Source of the DNA: Closterium sp. Naga37s-1
Taxonomy: Eukaryota > Streptophyta > Zygnematophyceae > Desmidiales > Closteriaceae
NCBI GenBank assembly: GCA_947471745.1
Contig: CANJKZ010000174.1
Span: 596,001-660,000, forward strand
Length of the DNA stretch: 64,000 nt
Direction of reading: 5' to 3'
Shown here one piece after another: positions 22,830 to 28,504 of this stretch (position 1 is its first letter; the number at the start of each line of letters is the position of its first letter). A model generated the notes under the pieces. That model was not told where the DNA came from. It saw nothing but the letters and a program-made list of their open reading frames with translations, and did not search any database. Both the position numbers and the translations under genes were made by a program.

Positions 22830-25800
22830 TGCCGTTGCCCTCCATGAACCTCGTTCCCCATCATCCCCTCACCTGGGGTCGCTCCCCTGCAGCCGTTCGG
22901 GCGGCAGCAGCAGCAGAAAGTTCCGAAAGTCCCCATAGGTCACGTGGCCGGACTCGTCCGCATCTAGGAACCGCATCATGGCCCGCACGTTGCTCTCTGT
23001 TGCGGGCAGACCGGCTTTTTCTAGTGAAGCGAACACCTGGTGGTGGGAGGGGAGGGTGGGGAGAGGGAGGGTAAGGCAAGTCCCCAAAGGTCACGTGGCC
23101 CGACTCGTCCGCGTCTAAAAACCGCATCATGGCGCACACGTTGCTCTCCGTTGCCGGCAGACCGGCCTTCTCCAGTGAGGCGAGCACCTGGTGGGAAGAG
23201 TGGGGGGGGGGAGGAGGTTGGATTGGGAGAGGTTGAGGTGGGGTGAAGGAGAGGGTCCGGTGGGGGGAAGAGAGGGAAGGGAAGTCACGAGGCCTGGTTC
23301 GTCCGCGTCTAGAAACCGCATCATGGTTCGCATCGTGGCCCGCATCAGGCGAACACCTGTGAACAGCGAGGGGCCACAGGTGTGTGAGGGAGAGGGTTCC
23401 TTAACCTCCATTCCATGAACGACTGGAACTCCTTGTGTGACTCGCTTGAACCGTTTGACCGCTCAGTGCTTACCTGCCCTTTCTGTAACGTCCCAGATGA
23501 CCGCACGCAGAGAGAAGTAAACGCTCTCAGCATGGCGGGTTCGTTCGCCTCTGTGACTCTTGACTCCGCGAACTCCTTTCACGCCAACTCCTTTCACGCC
23601 AACTCCTTTCACGCCAACTCCTTTCACGCCAACTCCTTTCACGCCAACTCCTTTCACGCGAACGACTCTTCTTGACTCACCTGTCCCTTCTGCAGTGTCC
23701 CAGATGATCCAACACACAGCAAAATGAATGCTTGCAGCATGGCGGGCTCCTTGGCCTCCATGAACGACTGGAACTCCTCCCACTCGAACGACGAGGCCTG
23801 GCAGTGGCGCCGGAGGCGTGTGAGTACCAGTGCCACTGCCGGTGGCACACCAGCAGACTCCTTTGCTGCACGCACCTGCCCCTTTTGAAGCGTCCCGGAC
23901 GACCCCACACAGAGAGAAGTGAAGGCCCTCAGCATCGCGGGTTCCTTGGCTTCCTTGAACGACTGAAACTCCTTGTTTGACTCGCTTGACCGGTTTGACC
24001 CACTTGACCTGACCGACCAGTCACAGCCCACGCACCTGCCCTTTCTGCAGCGTCCTGGAAGGAAGACCCCACACAGAGGGGCGTGAACAATCTGAGCATG
24101 GCGGGTTCTTTTGCCTCCATGAACGACTGGAACTCCTCCCAACCGAAGGAAGAGGCCAGCCAGTGGCGTGTGACCATGTAACCCTGCAACCATGTAACCA
24201 TGTAACCATGCCATGGACCCCCTCTCTCTCACTGCACGCACCTGTCCCTTCTGAAGCGTCCCAGACGATCCCACGCATAAAGAGGTGAACGCCCTCAGCA
24301 TGGCGGGTTCTTTGGCCTCCATGAACGACTGGAACTCCTCCCACCCGAACGACGAGGCCAGCCAGTGGCGCCTGAGGCGTCGGAGCAGCGGGCGTGCGTG
24401 TGCCGCTGGCAGCCTCCGGCGTTTCAACGCCCTCTCCAGGTCCTCCAATTTGACTTGCCCGTCCCCGTCCTTGTCCAACTCGGAAAAGAGTCGCTGGCCT
24501 GATGGGGTGGGGGGTTGAGAAGGAGGACATTAAGGGGGAGGAGATGCAGCAGCGCCAGCAGCCAGCCAGTGGCGCCTGAGGCGTCGGAGCAGCGGGCGGG
24601 CGTGCGCTGCTGGCAGGCGCCGGCGCTTGAGCGCCCTCTCCAGGTCCTCCAACCGCACTTGGCCGTCCCCATCCTTGTCCAACTCGGTGAACAGGCGATG
24701 GCCTGATGGGGGGGACAAGGGGGGGTGGATGGAGGACCCAGAGGGGAGGGGGAAGGGCGGTGGACGGCAGGGGGAAGAAAGGGGAGGAAGAAGCAGGAAA
24801 TGTTTGGATTGTGAGTTGGGCACACACCAGCAACAACAGTTTCTCATTGTTGAGACTCTCACATTAGGGTTACCTCGCCTACAACCGCCATTTGGCTTCA
24901 GTTAGCTCCACATGTTGGATAAAAGTCAACAGCCTCTGCTTGTTGGCCAACCAATATTAGGGTTAACCACCCACGCACTCACCTTCCGCCTCCGCGTATT
25001 GGAAAAAGTCTTGCACGGACGACAGCTTCTGCTTGTTGGGGTACCGCCGCGATCCGCGCGCGCCCCCCTCCGCCCACCCGCCGATCACCCCGCGCGCCTT
25101 GCTCCATTGCTGGATCTCCTCCAGAAGCTCCCGAAACGGCACGTGCGACAGCGTGTGCTGCACACGCGCCTCCAGCGCCGGGCGAAGCTTCTCGATGTCC
25201 GGACGAAGCTTCGTCAGGTCCGGTAGATTCGGCGGGAGCTCGACTCGCCACCCAGCGAGCTTCGACCAGGTTACGACGCTCGGGCCGGGAATCACGGCGG
25301 AAGGACCCGAGCCGGAGTCCGGACCTGGAATAGGCTCCACTCTAGGGTCCTTCAGCGAACCTGCCTCGACGACAGTGATGACGTCAGCGGTAGTAGCCGG
25401 GGTCGAGTCGGCGGCGGGAACTAAGAGAAGGCGTTGGCGCGGCAGCAGGATCAGCGCCTTGGAGCCCGCCGCGGAAGGCGCCGGTTCTGGCGCTGCGGCG
25501 GACGGCGGCGCGGCTTCCCCTTGAGAGGCAGAGGGGGGGGAGGCGGAAGCGGAGGCGGGGGAAGCAGCGGAGACGGCGGACGACGAGCCTCCGGGGATAG
25601 GGAGAGCGGCGAAGGGATTGGAGAAGCGCGGCGGTCGAAGCATTTTAGCAAATGGCAGGTGCTGATGCGTTGCGGTGGCGAGGGAACCCGCAGTGGTGGC
25701 GGGAGGACCGGCGTCTGAAGGGGAGGAAGACGAAGGGGAAGGAGAAGAGGACGGCGCGGCAGACATGGAATAGGAACCAAGCGGGTCGCCCTGGATTCTC

Positions 25801-26024
25801 GCTAGTAGTCGCTCTTGCTGCTGCAGCAGGTCCTGTAGCCATGCCGGCAGCTGTAGCGGCTGTAGCGAATGCTGCGAATGGGGCGAGTCAGAAGCCGTGA
25901 TGGTACGCTTACGAGCTGCGCTACAACCGGCGGCGTTTACGCGACGACCGGCTGCTACGGCCGCTCCTTGCTTCCTGCCGTCAGCGGCATCGCCCGCAAA
26001 GGGCGGCGGCAAAGGAAGTCGCAT
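5364..26024 (-). CDS. SAMTL: EF-hand mitochondrial-carrier-family protein, S-adenosylmethionine transporter-like
   Basis: Seven exons, all phases closing, give 788 residues: 24983-26024, 24242-24498, 22873-23036, 21614-21764, 7175-7369, 6272-6505 and 5364-5687. The start is the first in-frame ATG of a long open exon. Residues 1-345 are a Ser/Ala/Pro-rich, probably plastid- or mitochondrion-targeting and plant-specific N-terminus ending in QDFFQYAEAEG. An EF-hand loop DKDGDGQVKLED follows at about residue 352, then a conserved helical stretch and a degenerate loop DADESGHVTYGD near 458. Three Solcar repeats follow, with signatures HPLDTIKTR, IPCEVLKQQ and TPFDVIKTR. The closing WLPRFFWIAPLGAMNFAGYE is typical of SAM carriers. 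Layout and size match plant SAMTL, an organellar-envelope carrier thought to move S-adenosylmethionine; calcium control is inferred from the EF-hand. Intron 4 is 14.2 kb because of nested copia insertions. Confidence 0.9.
5745..6190 (-). repeat. tandem partial copies of SAMTL-like exon 7, 5' end with acceptor
   Basis: Three clear copies (about 5750-5805, 5882-5947, 6014-6087) and a remnant (about 6150-6185) of the first 50-70 bases of exon 7, coding VTRHVLRRELAPWETLLL, lie upstream of the real exon. Each carries the acceptor context CCATCGCAG or a variant. They have stops or substitutions and no downstream exon body, so they are not complete exons. Confidence 0.85.
6548..6950 (-). repeat. tandem partial copies of SAMTL-like exon 6, 5' end
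   Basis: About 6570-6655, 6705-6809 and 6870-6915 repeat the start of exon 6 (coding QPVASLCSTVLGT and EVLKQQLQAGLYSS) in shortened and partly deleted form. They sit between exons 6 and 5. The CAG acceptor is retained in the first two. Confidence 0.8.
7405..7512 (-). repeat. degraded copy of SAMTL-like exon 5, 5' end
   Basis: The first half of exon 5 (VQASSASLSEVVRSVPSIGIQGLYRG) is repeated upstream with two in-frame stops (TGA and TAG) and an altered acceptor. The true exon at 7175-7369 is intact. Confidence 0.8.
7859..8217 (-). repeat. 3' LTR of the outer copia element
   Basis: 359 bp, identical to 21247-21605 as far as I can compare by eye. It is rich in ATTGG and CCAAT words arranged as small inverted repeats. 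It is preceded on the minus strand by the purine-rich AAGGGGTTG, a plausible polypurine tract. Confidence 0.95.
8271..12614 (-). CDS. copia Pol: protease, integrase, RT, RNase H (outer element)
   Basis: One open frame runs from the inner insertion site to a stop at 8271. In order it has the protease motif DFVLDSGATET, the integrase zinc region HHRLGHPNFAALR with CPSCIHGK, the catalytic core MDLWGP, LHSDGGGEF and QQNGVAE, a poly-Gln/Pro linker, RT with DVSNAFLQGELHE and VYVDDMILLAD, and RNase H with ISWRSTRSS, SSCEAELYAGTMAAQE and ANLADIFTKAL. All catalytic acidic residues are present. The N-terminal continuation is across the inner element, at 18926 onward, in a different frame from gag. The polyprotein would be cut by its own protease in virus-like particles. 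The reading into the inner LTR at 12615 is a chimeric artefact. Confidence 0.92.
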   Translation of the reverse strand, partial: WYARGNVGTPPRWGTVSPRPSPADIQTHPAYLPTHLRLLAPPTPLLNIQQQHLLQQPQQQLFQQQPQQQQQLFQQQPPQQQQQQQQQPPWGPGLPPQWGPSTPPWQQQQLNLSAAATAAQTPPAPLWGAPPPPGSIVTPLTQESFLGNIALSPSLPSMYPSTINETTFQYSVSSSSSPPTLDFVLDSGATETALKDAGTLTPLSPPTQVHGADSSFTIPCTHLSTLPCTIFPSGKVTGLHIPTLRNNLLSHREIQNAGITAVYPGNATYCDLYHTATGRFLLRIPLCPRTRLYTLRTPWPSFCHVTTRTGTSTHPSHPPTSPPPQQQQQQQQQPPQGQHPQQQQRQQQQPPQQEQQQGPQQQQPPSQGQQQGPQQQQQQHQQPPQQGQPPQQQQQQPPPPLPPSLTPTPSTSDHLSHPAVLLHHRLGHPNFAALRTAITSRLLHSLPPTLPPLPSSPAPPCPSCIHGKLKQSPHHSHPSFAPAPIDLVHMDLWGPSPTRSRQGHRYMLVLVDDHSRYSSIFLLHTKDQAPTVITHWAEQCRAHFNRPIGPLHSDGGGEFLNRTLSHYCATHGIQQTHTLPHSPQQNGVAESRIREITKIARCLLAHASTPPSLWGYALLHAALLLNLHSHPQHTAITPTELWSGTKPDAAGLRVWGCKAHVLIPPSDRTHGKLASRALECVYLGHNRDSPGYLFLHPPSGRLIRSIDVVFDETTPYYSSPPPDPLPSPTRPLAWTDTVLPPLLPPAPLLPPLPAPPPPPSSADIYDPTAPASPAHSAAPPLPFPSSPPSPSSQQQQQQQQQPQQQQQQQPPQQQGQQQLRQQPGQQQGQQLGQQQGQQQQEEQQPQQQQGLQQHQQQQRRRATARSSPFLLPRMHTRSLDPILGTPPSPSLNLLEDFHEELTMVQRHTPSLTPLYPDFLGALILAAVSAPTIFVPSTFQEATTCPDADKWIAAIFLECEAFIRNDSFIDVPLPPDANLVEGKWIFRVKQLPGEEPVYKARYVAKGFTQTWAEDYWFTFAPTVKPPTLRALLDVGARDNMEIDSMDVSNAFLQGELHERIFLRRPPGFHAAFPGNTVWQLRRPVYGLKQAPREWHAKLSTTLQSLGFSASHSDASLFIRSSPRFFISVYVDDMILLADSRTDMDQVKQSLQDRLKCKDLGPLQNYLGMTITRDRSARTITLSQSHYIGQVLEKFEMAQAKPVSTPLPFGHQLAPPTSPSASSRPYAELVGSLMYAMMCTRPDLAYPISVLARFVGSGRHTEEHWTAAKRVLRYLRGTKDHALTLGGSSPPLLSGFSDSSWADSQPDRRSSQGYGFTLGSGLISWRSTRSSVVALSSCEAELYAGTMAAQESRWLCFLLAELGAPQRCPTLWCDNASTIHLTQDPVFHGRSKHIELRYFFIRDLVQQGLIAVRKIAAAANLADIFTKALLRPAHSALLRLIGLAPPGVP
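12615..12912 (+). repeat. 5' LTR of the inner copia element
   Basis: 298 bp, TGTTGTAATTT to TTCTAACA. The middle is a run of inverted words around TTGGTTGGGATTGG and CCAATCCCAACC that can fold as hairpins. One base (C in CTCTCATCTC) differs from the 3' copy. Confidence 0.95.
12913..12925 (+). promoter_or_regulatory. primer binding site, tRNA-iMet type
   Basis: TGGTATCATGAGC abuts the 5' LTR; the usual plant copia site is TGGTATCAGAGC, complementary to the 3' end of initiator tRNA-Met. It has an inserted T relative to that. Confidence 0.85.
13085..13595 (+). repeat. leader tandem array with repeated AGATCTG
   Basis: About twenty units of 18-27 bp, each holding CAGATCTG and a short GC-rich spacer (for example CACTCCCCGCGCTCAGATCT), lie between the primer site and gag of the inner element. 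Early units form a 42-bp higher-order repeat. Open frames across it are by-products of the repeat. Confidence 0.9.
14098..17475 (+). CDS. copia Gag-protease-integrase polyprotein (inner element)
   Basis: 1125 codons from an ATG that follows a long leader. The N-terminal half is a copia gag (DNSAANWHSYAHSVEVLL near the start). An Arg/Gly run ([11 protein letters not shown]) follows near residue 310, then a modified zinc knuckle, C-x13-C-x4-H-x4-C, from CQYLPRYG to THATETC. A poly-Gln region precedes the protease (DFVLDSGATDTVL). Integrase has HHRLGHPNFATLR, MDLWGP, LHSDGGGEF and QQNGVAE. The frame ends in TGA at 17473-17475; the true continuation (RSRDGILGAP) is in another frame, so a frameshift lies near 17440. 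Confidence 0.9.
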   Translation: MASSSDSSVDLATVDALELLPDNSAANWHSYAHSVEVLLSSVVVSGYNLRSVVFQEGGGLQPVAPTAPTGPAPAHPGAEPSPPGDPPTFAPNVNDPQSSETAIRTYRTNLQEHLRLQLRYEDDRRIYDEAAARYNKYQEDLDTYTAELADYTTKINAWRVADRRALAILLATIPSSLKRELSPTSSSHLWRLLVNLFDRQDVATLYALIKEFGTLSMDSTSGAAAFTRRVLDLARRLATLDVVYPDTVICCHLLEGLTPAFDAHKLAYMQLISKHHTPAEVAQWIITTEAEILRHSSSTAAAAQSRSSRGGRGGGRGGGRGGGRGGGRGGSAGRGGAGSSGAGRGTAAAFPPCQYLPRYGPTQVQRCGQTTHATETCFKALSDEWFARGNTGTPPRWSALNPRPTPLEVRSSPLYEPPSSTHAHQALAPPQQQHQQQQQQQQLGNQQQGSQQYGQQLLLSQLQQQLQHLQQQLDLQPQLPLLPPPPVSQQQPFPTWTAGSAASAAHLSGASPAPSAGGSVTAFPSSGFVGLLGQPESVASPMYPSSANETSFQYSASPSSTIDFVLDSGATDTVLRDAGTLRPLPTPTSLLGADSSFSIPCHNTSTLPCPLFPSGTVTGLHIPSLRTNLLSQRSLQQAMITTLIPGGANHCDLYQTSTGRFLARIPYCPRSRLYTLRVPRPLTFQVASPPLLPPPPPLPPTNPPLPPRPPDSDCSCRSLSHPTILLHHRLGHPNFATLRSSVSSGLLHGLPSSLPPLPKSPAPPCTVCVQSKLKQQPHRSSPSAAAQPLDLVHMDLWGPNPSPTRQGHRYLLVLVDDHSRYSSVSLLRTKADAPAAIIAWLERANTHFGRPVCRLHSDGGGEFLNNQVSSYCQSRGILQTYTLPHSPQQNGVAESRVREITKTARCLLVHASCPPSLWGYALLHAALLTNLYPHPLLPSITPTELWTKDKPDASSLRVWGSKAHVLIHPSDRSRSMGKLAPRTLPCIFLGHNPSSPDYLFLHPPSGRLIRSRDVVFDESTPYYSSPTSTDPLPPLTRPLVWSDTTPPPLLPPPPILPPPPSPPSQSHGAPPSSGDIFDPEPLSSPVSPAHSSPSTPPPPPFLSLATNPSSPFPHHTHPVSPHQVT
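17764..18591 (+). pseudogene. copia RNase H remnant joined to a Gln-coding repeat, RT missing
   Basis: A CAGCAGCGGCACCAGC-type repeat (about 17600-17760) leads straight into RTISLSQGHYLQQVLERFD, the end of the RT connection, then an intact RNase H (YSDSSWADSRPDRRSSQGY, SSCEAELYAATMAAQE, CDNASTIHLTK, ANLADIFTKAL). The whole RT palm, including YVDD, which the outer element has in about 270 residues, is absent. The Gln-coding repeat at the joint may have favoured the deletion. Confidence 0.85.
18628..18925 (+). repeat. 3' LTR of the inner copia element
   Basis: 298 bp, one visible mismatch to 12615-12912. The preceding GTTGGGGGGTTG is a plausible polypurine tract. Confidence 0.95.
18926..20042 (-). 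CDS. copia Gag (outer element)
   Basis: It starts at ATG 20042 (MANPMPSPSPLPPP), with a copia gag fold suggested by SAINWYSFVGSIRRVL, FERRDISSVGILFQEY and VEQWIIDTE. A Lys/Gly-rich stretch follows. The reading frame then fails to join pol: the last half of the zinc knuckle (C-x4-H-x4-C, HCGQTNHPPTTC) and ALDDAWYARG lie in another frame between about 19020 and 18926, so a frameshift lies just before. It could be a mutation or recoding; the inner element reads through the same place in one frame, which favours mutation. Confidence 0.85.
20140..21085. repeat. GC-rich leader array of the outer element
   Basis: About ten imperfect copies of a roughly 80-105-bp unit built from words such as GGCGAGGCCGCGG and AGCTGCGCGGGCGGCGG fill the leader between primer site (about 21236-21246) and gag. 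Open frames on both strands here come from the composition and have no recognisable protein. Confidence 0.85.
21247..21605 (-). repeat. 5' LTR of the outer copia element
   Basis: 359 bp. On the minus strand it starts one target duplication away from the exon 4 donor of the carrier gene: the donor GTGAGTGT is 21613-21606 and the LTR starts at 21605. Confidence 0.95.
21890..22345 (-). repeat. four partial copies of SAMTL-like exon 4, 5' end
   Basis: Ends near 21954, 22113, 22270 and 22339. Each repeats the acceptor (CACAG) and the opening codons for MVWYDAATMVP, followed by G/T-rich intron. Only the copy at 21614-21764 continues into the Solcar repeat. Confidence 0.88.
22785..22830. repeat. 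CAG trinucleotide microsatellite
   Basis: About twelve CAG units in the intron between exons 3 and 4 of the carrier gene. No coding role is seen. Confidence 0.9.
23075..23360 (-). repeat. copies of SAMTL-like exon 3, 5' end
   Basis: 23080-23190 repeats the exon 3 start (LASLEKAGLPATESNV, MMRFLDADESGHVT) almost intact with its acceptor; 23288-23360 is a shorter, more damaged copy. Both lie upstream of the true exon (22873-23036). Confidence 0.88.
23405..24170 (-). repeat. four copies of SAMTL-like exon 2, 3' end with donor
   Basis: About 23405-23545, 23685-23805, 23880-23985 and 24040-24165 repeat the coding end of exon 2 (EEFQSFMEAKEPAMLRAFTSLC, SSGTLQKGQ) and the donor CAG|GTGCGTG or a variant. 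They carry stops and indels. Between the first two, 23569-23660 is a 15-bp repeat (ACTCCTTTCACGCCA, six units). Confidence 0.88.
24555..24703 (-). repeat. copy of SAMTL-like exon 2, 5' end, with EF-hand
   Basis: It repeats the acceptor and codons for LFTELDKDGDGQVRLEDL through the Arg-rich helix, and then runs into intron. It is open and almost identical to the true exon (24242-24498), so it could act as an alternative acceptor only if a donor follows; none obvious is present. Confidence 0.88.
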
Positions 26025-26609
26025 TCTGTCTAAGCGTCTAACCTTAGCCGTTTTTGTCCCCCCCGATACTATTTTCGACGCGCTTCTGGAACAAAGTTCG
26101 CCCGTTGCTCCGGGCGTCAAATCCTAGCCTTCTTCTGCCCCAGTGCGAGTGAATGCTTGCTCTGCACTGTAGCACTGTATCAGAGCTCAGTTCCTCAGAC
26201 AGGTGTGCTTCTCACTTGTTCTGGTTTGTGATTCTGTAGGCTGTGCTGTGCTGTGCTTCAGCCAAATCAAAGGGCGGAGAATCCCTATCACATTTCCAGC
26301 CGAGATACTGTACCCATATCTGTTCAATTTCTTCGGTTCGGAGAACTTTGGTTCGGTCAAAACCTTGAGCCCCACGAGGAAGTTTCGGTCAAACCGCCCA
26401 TTGACAGTCGTACACGTGGCGGCAGCTGTATGAACTCGAGGGGTGGAAGGAAGACCACAAACGAGTGACGCTTTATCGCGGTCGGTATTGACGGGTTGAC
26501 ACGGCACGGTGGAATGACGTGTCCACACATCCAACTCTGAATGTCGGCACACCTGGTTAGTACCTCCGCAAAAAACTAGACGAAGTTATTTGAATAAGCA
26601 TTTATTTCA
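26025..26609. other. 5' region of the SAMTL-like gene
   Basis: It carries the 5' end and probable promoter of the minus-strand carrier gene, and the upstream flank of the tRNA gene. No TATA box or other gene is clear. Upstream in-frame sequence stays open to 26120 without another ATG. Confidence 0.5.
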
Positions 26610-26682
26610 TCCGTTGTAGTCTAGTCGGTTAGGATACTCGGCTCTCACCCGAGAGACCCGGGTTCAAGTCCCGGCACCGGAA
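26610..26682 (+). tRNA. tRNA-Glu (CTC)
   Basis: 73 nt. Acceptor TCCGTTG, D arm, anticodon stem CTCGG/CCGAG with loop CTCTCAC (anticodon CTC at 26644-26646), and T arm with GGTTCAAGTCC fold as a normal cloverleaf. No intron. The acceptor has one mismatch (T5 against C68), where the common plant gene has a pair. CCA is not encoded. Confidence 0.95.
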
Positions 26683-27156
26683 TATTTCCCTTACCAGCTC
26701 CTACCCGACCCATTTTTCTTCCAACAAAGCAGCATGGCATCTCCACGTGGCATTCATGGCGCCGTCCCACAAACCATTTCGGCAAGCCCCGGGCATTGCG
26801 TGTCGCGCTTTGCGCAGTGTCATGGCTTCGATGACATTTTTCCTGCCATCCTTCACCCCCGTCCCTCCCTACCTCCCCATCTCCATTGTTCACTCGCGCA
26901 TGGCTCCCATCGCGCGAGCATCCTGCCGCACTTTGCGGAGGCCTGGCGAGCTTCACCATGGCCTCTGCGCCTCCCAGCAACATGGCAACCCAGAAGCATG
27001 GAATTCCAGCAGCAGGGCTTTCCGAACCAGTATTCCTCAAGCCTAGACGCGTAGAATCTATCACTGGAGAGTGCCGAGCGGATCTTATCTTGAGTCTCGA
27101 TTCCCGTTACGAGTCCCGAAAGGCGGCGGATCGCCGCGTTTCGCCTCTCCTATTTC
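26683..27156. other. no gene seen
   Basis: Short frames exist on both strands, but the longest minus-strand one runs through the tRNA gene and has no family features. Confidence 0.5.
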
Positions 27157-27230
27157 CAATCTCCCCGTAAACTCTCTCCTCTCGGATCGCCTCGTTAGCT
27201 CTCGCCGAGAAGCATGGCTGAGCGTGTAAG
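27157..27230 (+). repeat. left copy of a 74-bp direct repeat
   Basis: Identical to 31112-31185. It runs from CAATCTCCCCG to GCGTGTAAG and includes an ATGGCTGAGCG. The right copy is the natural upstream region of the carrier gene. Confidence 0.95.
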
Positions 27231-28285
27231 AGCTTGGCGAACGGGCGCGTCGATCGCGGTGAATTCACTTGGTGCGCTAAGTGAAATTAGTGGAGAAGAG
27301 GAGTCGTTCACGCCTACGCTATGGGAGACGAGGCGAGTTCGGGTTCCAGTGTGAGTCTTGGAGACCCGCAGTTCGTCCTCCAGCCCCCGCACGAACTTCC
27401 TCACGAGCAAACGCTCGTCCTTGCTTTCCAGATCTTTGGTTAGATCCCGGAGACGGCAGTAGTAAGCCAGCAGTGCCTCCTCTTTCTTCCGCCGGAAGTC
27501 TCTGAAATCTTCTACACGTGCCTTGGTCTGTCCGGCGAATTCTTTCCTTAGCAGCCGAAGGAACCGGGCCGTAGGGTTAGAAATCTCCCCTTCCGCTAGT
27601 TCTTCCAAGACCTCGTCCCGAGTCATACGATAGAACGTCTCTGCTTTGCCTGCCAAGGTTCCCACCATTTTACGGAAAAACTCCGCCGGGTCATATCCAT
27701 CGCGCTCCCAGCAGTACTGCACCGTCTCGAGCTGCATGAGGTAGTTTTTCAGACTTGGCCCCACACCGGGAATACCCGTATATCGCTCCGCTACCTCCAC
27801 CTTGGGTAGGTTCGTCGCTTTCCATCGCCCTCCGTGGCTGTCGGAGGCTTCCTTCGGATCACGTGGTATCTCCGTGGCGCCGCTGGACACCATAGCTCCT
27901 ACTGGCCGCGGTTCAGCCGTTGGACCATGGTGCTGCGTCCAGCACAGGTCTGGCTCTCCTTTCTTCGTAGTCATTCCGGGCATTCCAGTCGGCGGGGTCG
28001 ATACCTCCTGGTTCCGCCACCGCTCTCTTACTCCTTCCGCACAGCGCGAGTCCCGCGGCGTATCTCCTGGGTCCGAGACGGCGGTCCGATCTCGGTCCAT
28101 GCTATCTCCCGCCGCGCGCGCTCGTTGTTGAGGTGTCCGATATTTAGGTGTATCTGGTTCCGCGGATGCCGGCACCTTAGGTCCCTTCACGGCAATAGCG
28201 TCGGCTCGCCACCTTGTCATAGGCTTGAGCTCTCCAACGTCGTGCCACAGACGAGTCCGTAAGAAATCTCTGCTGTTCATCCGTA
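27231..28285 (-). pseudogene. retrotransposon gag fragment
   Basis: A minus-strand frame encodes a gag-like core (AEFFRKMVGTLAGKAETFY, LRLLRKEFAGQTKARVEDFR, LAYYCRLRDLTKDLESKDER) of the Retrotrans_gag type seen in Ty3-like elements. No zinc knuckle, protease, integrase or RT follows, and the frame ends in the 74-bp repeat. The first ATG is near 28280. It is a fragment, in the opposite direction to the gag-protease frame beside it. Confidence 0.7.
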
Positions 28286-28504
28286 ACTCTTGCGTGATTG
28301 TTGAAAAGTCCCCGGCCACCGGTCACAGCGGTAGCTCAAACCCTAGCTCAGCTGACTGAGGAGGTGCATGAACGTGTTCTCCAATGCTTGCGCGGGTTGG
28401 TTTCTCTTGCTCAGTCACGATGGGATGTGTTGAGAATTGTAAGCATAAGTGTGAAAACAATCACGCAAGCATCTCTCTAAGCTTGCCTACTTTCTTAAGT
28501 ACTA

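Noticed and set aside
24555-24703. An additional true EF-hand exon of the carrier
   Set aside because: No donor follows and the next exon repeats the same codons, so including both would duplicate the loop; treated as a copy.
26645-27064. Minus-strand open frame of about 139 codons
   Set aside because: It overlaps the tRNA gene antisense and shows no family features.
28320-28504. Possible 5' LTR of the gag-protease element
   Set aside because: No similarity to 30554-31111 or 34938-35517 could be seen.
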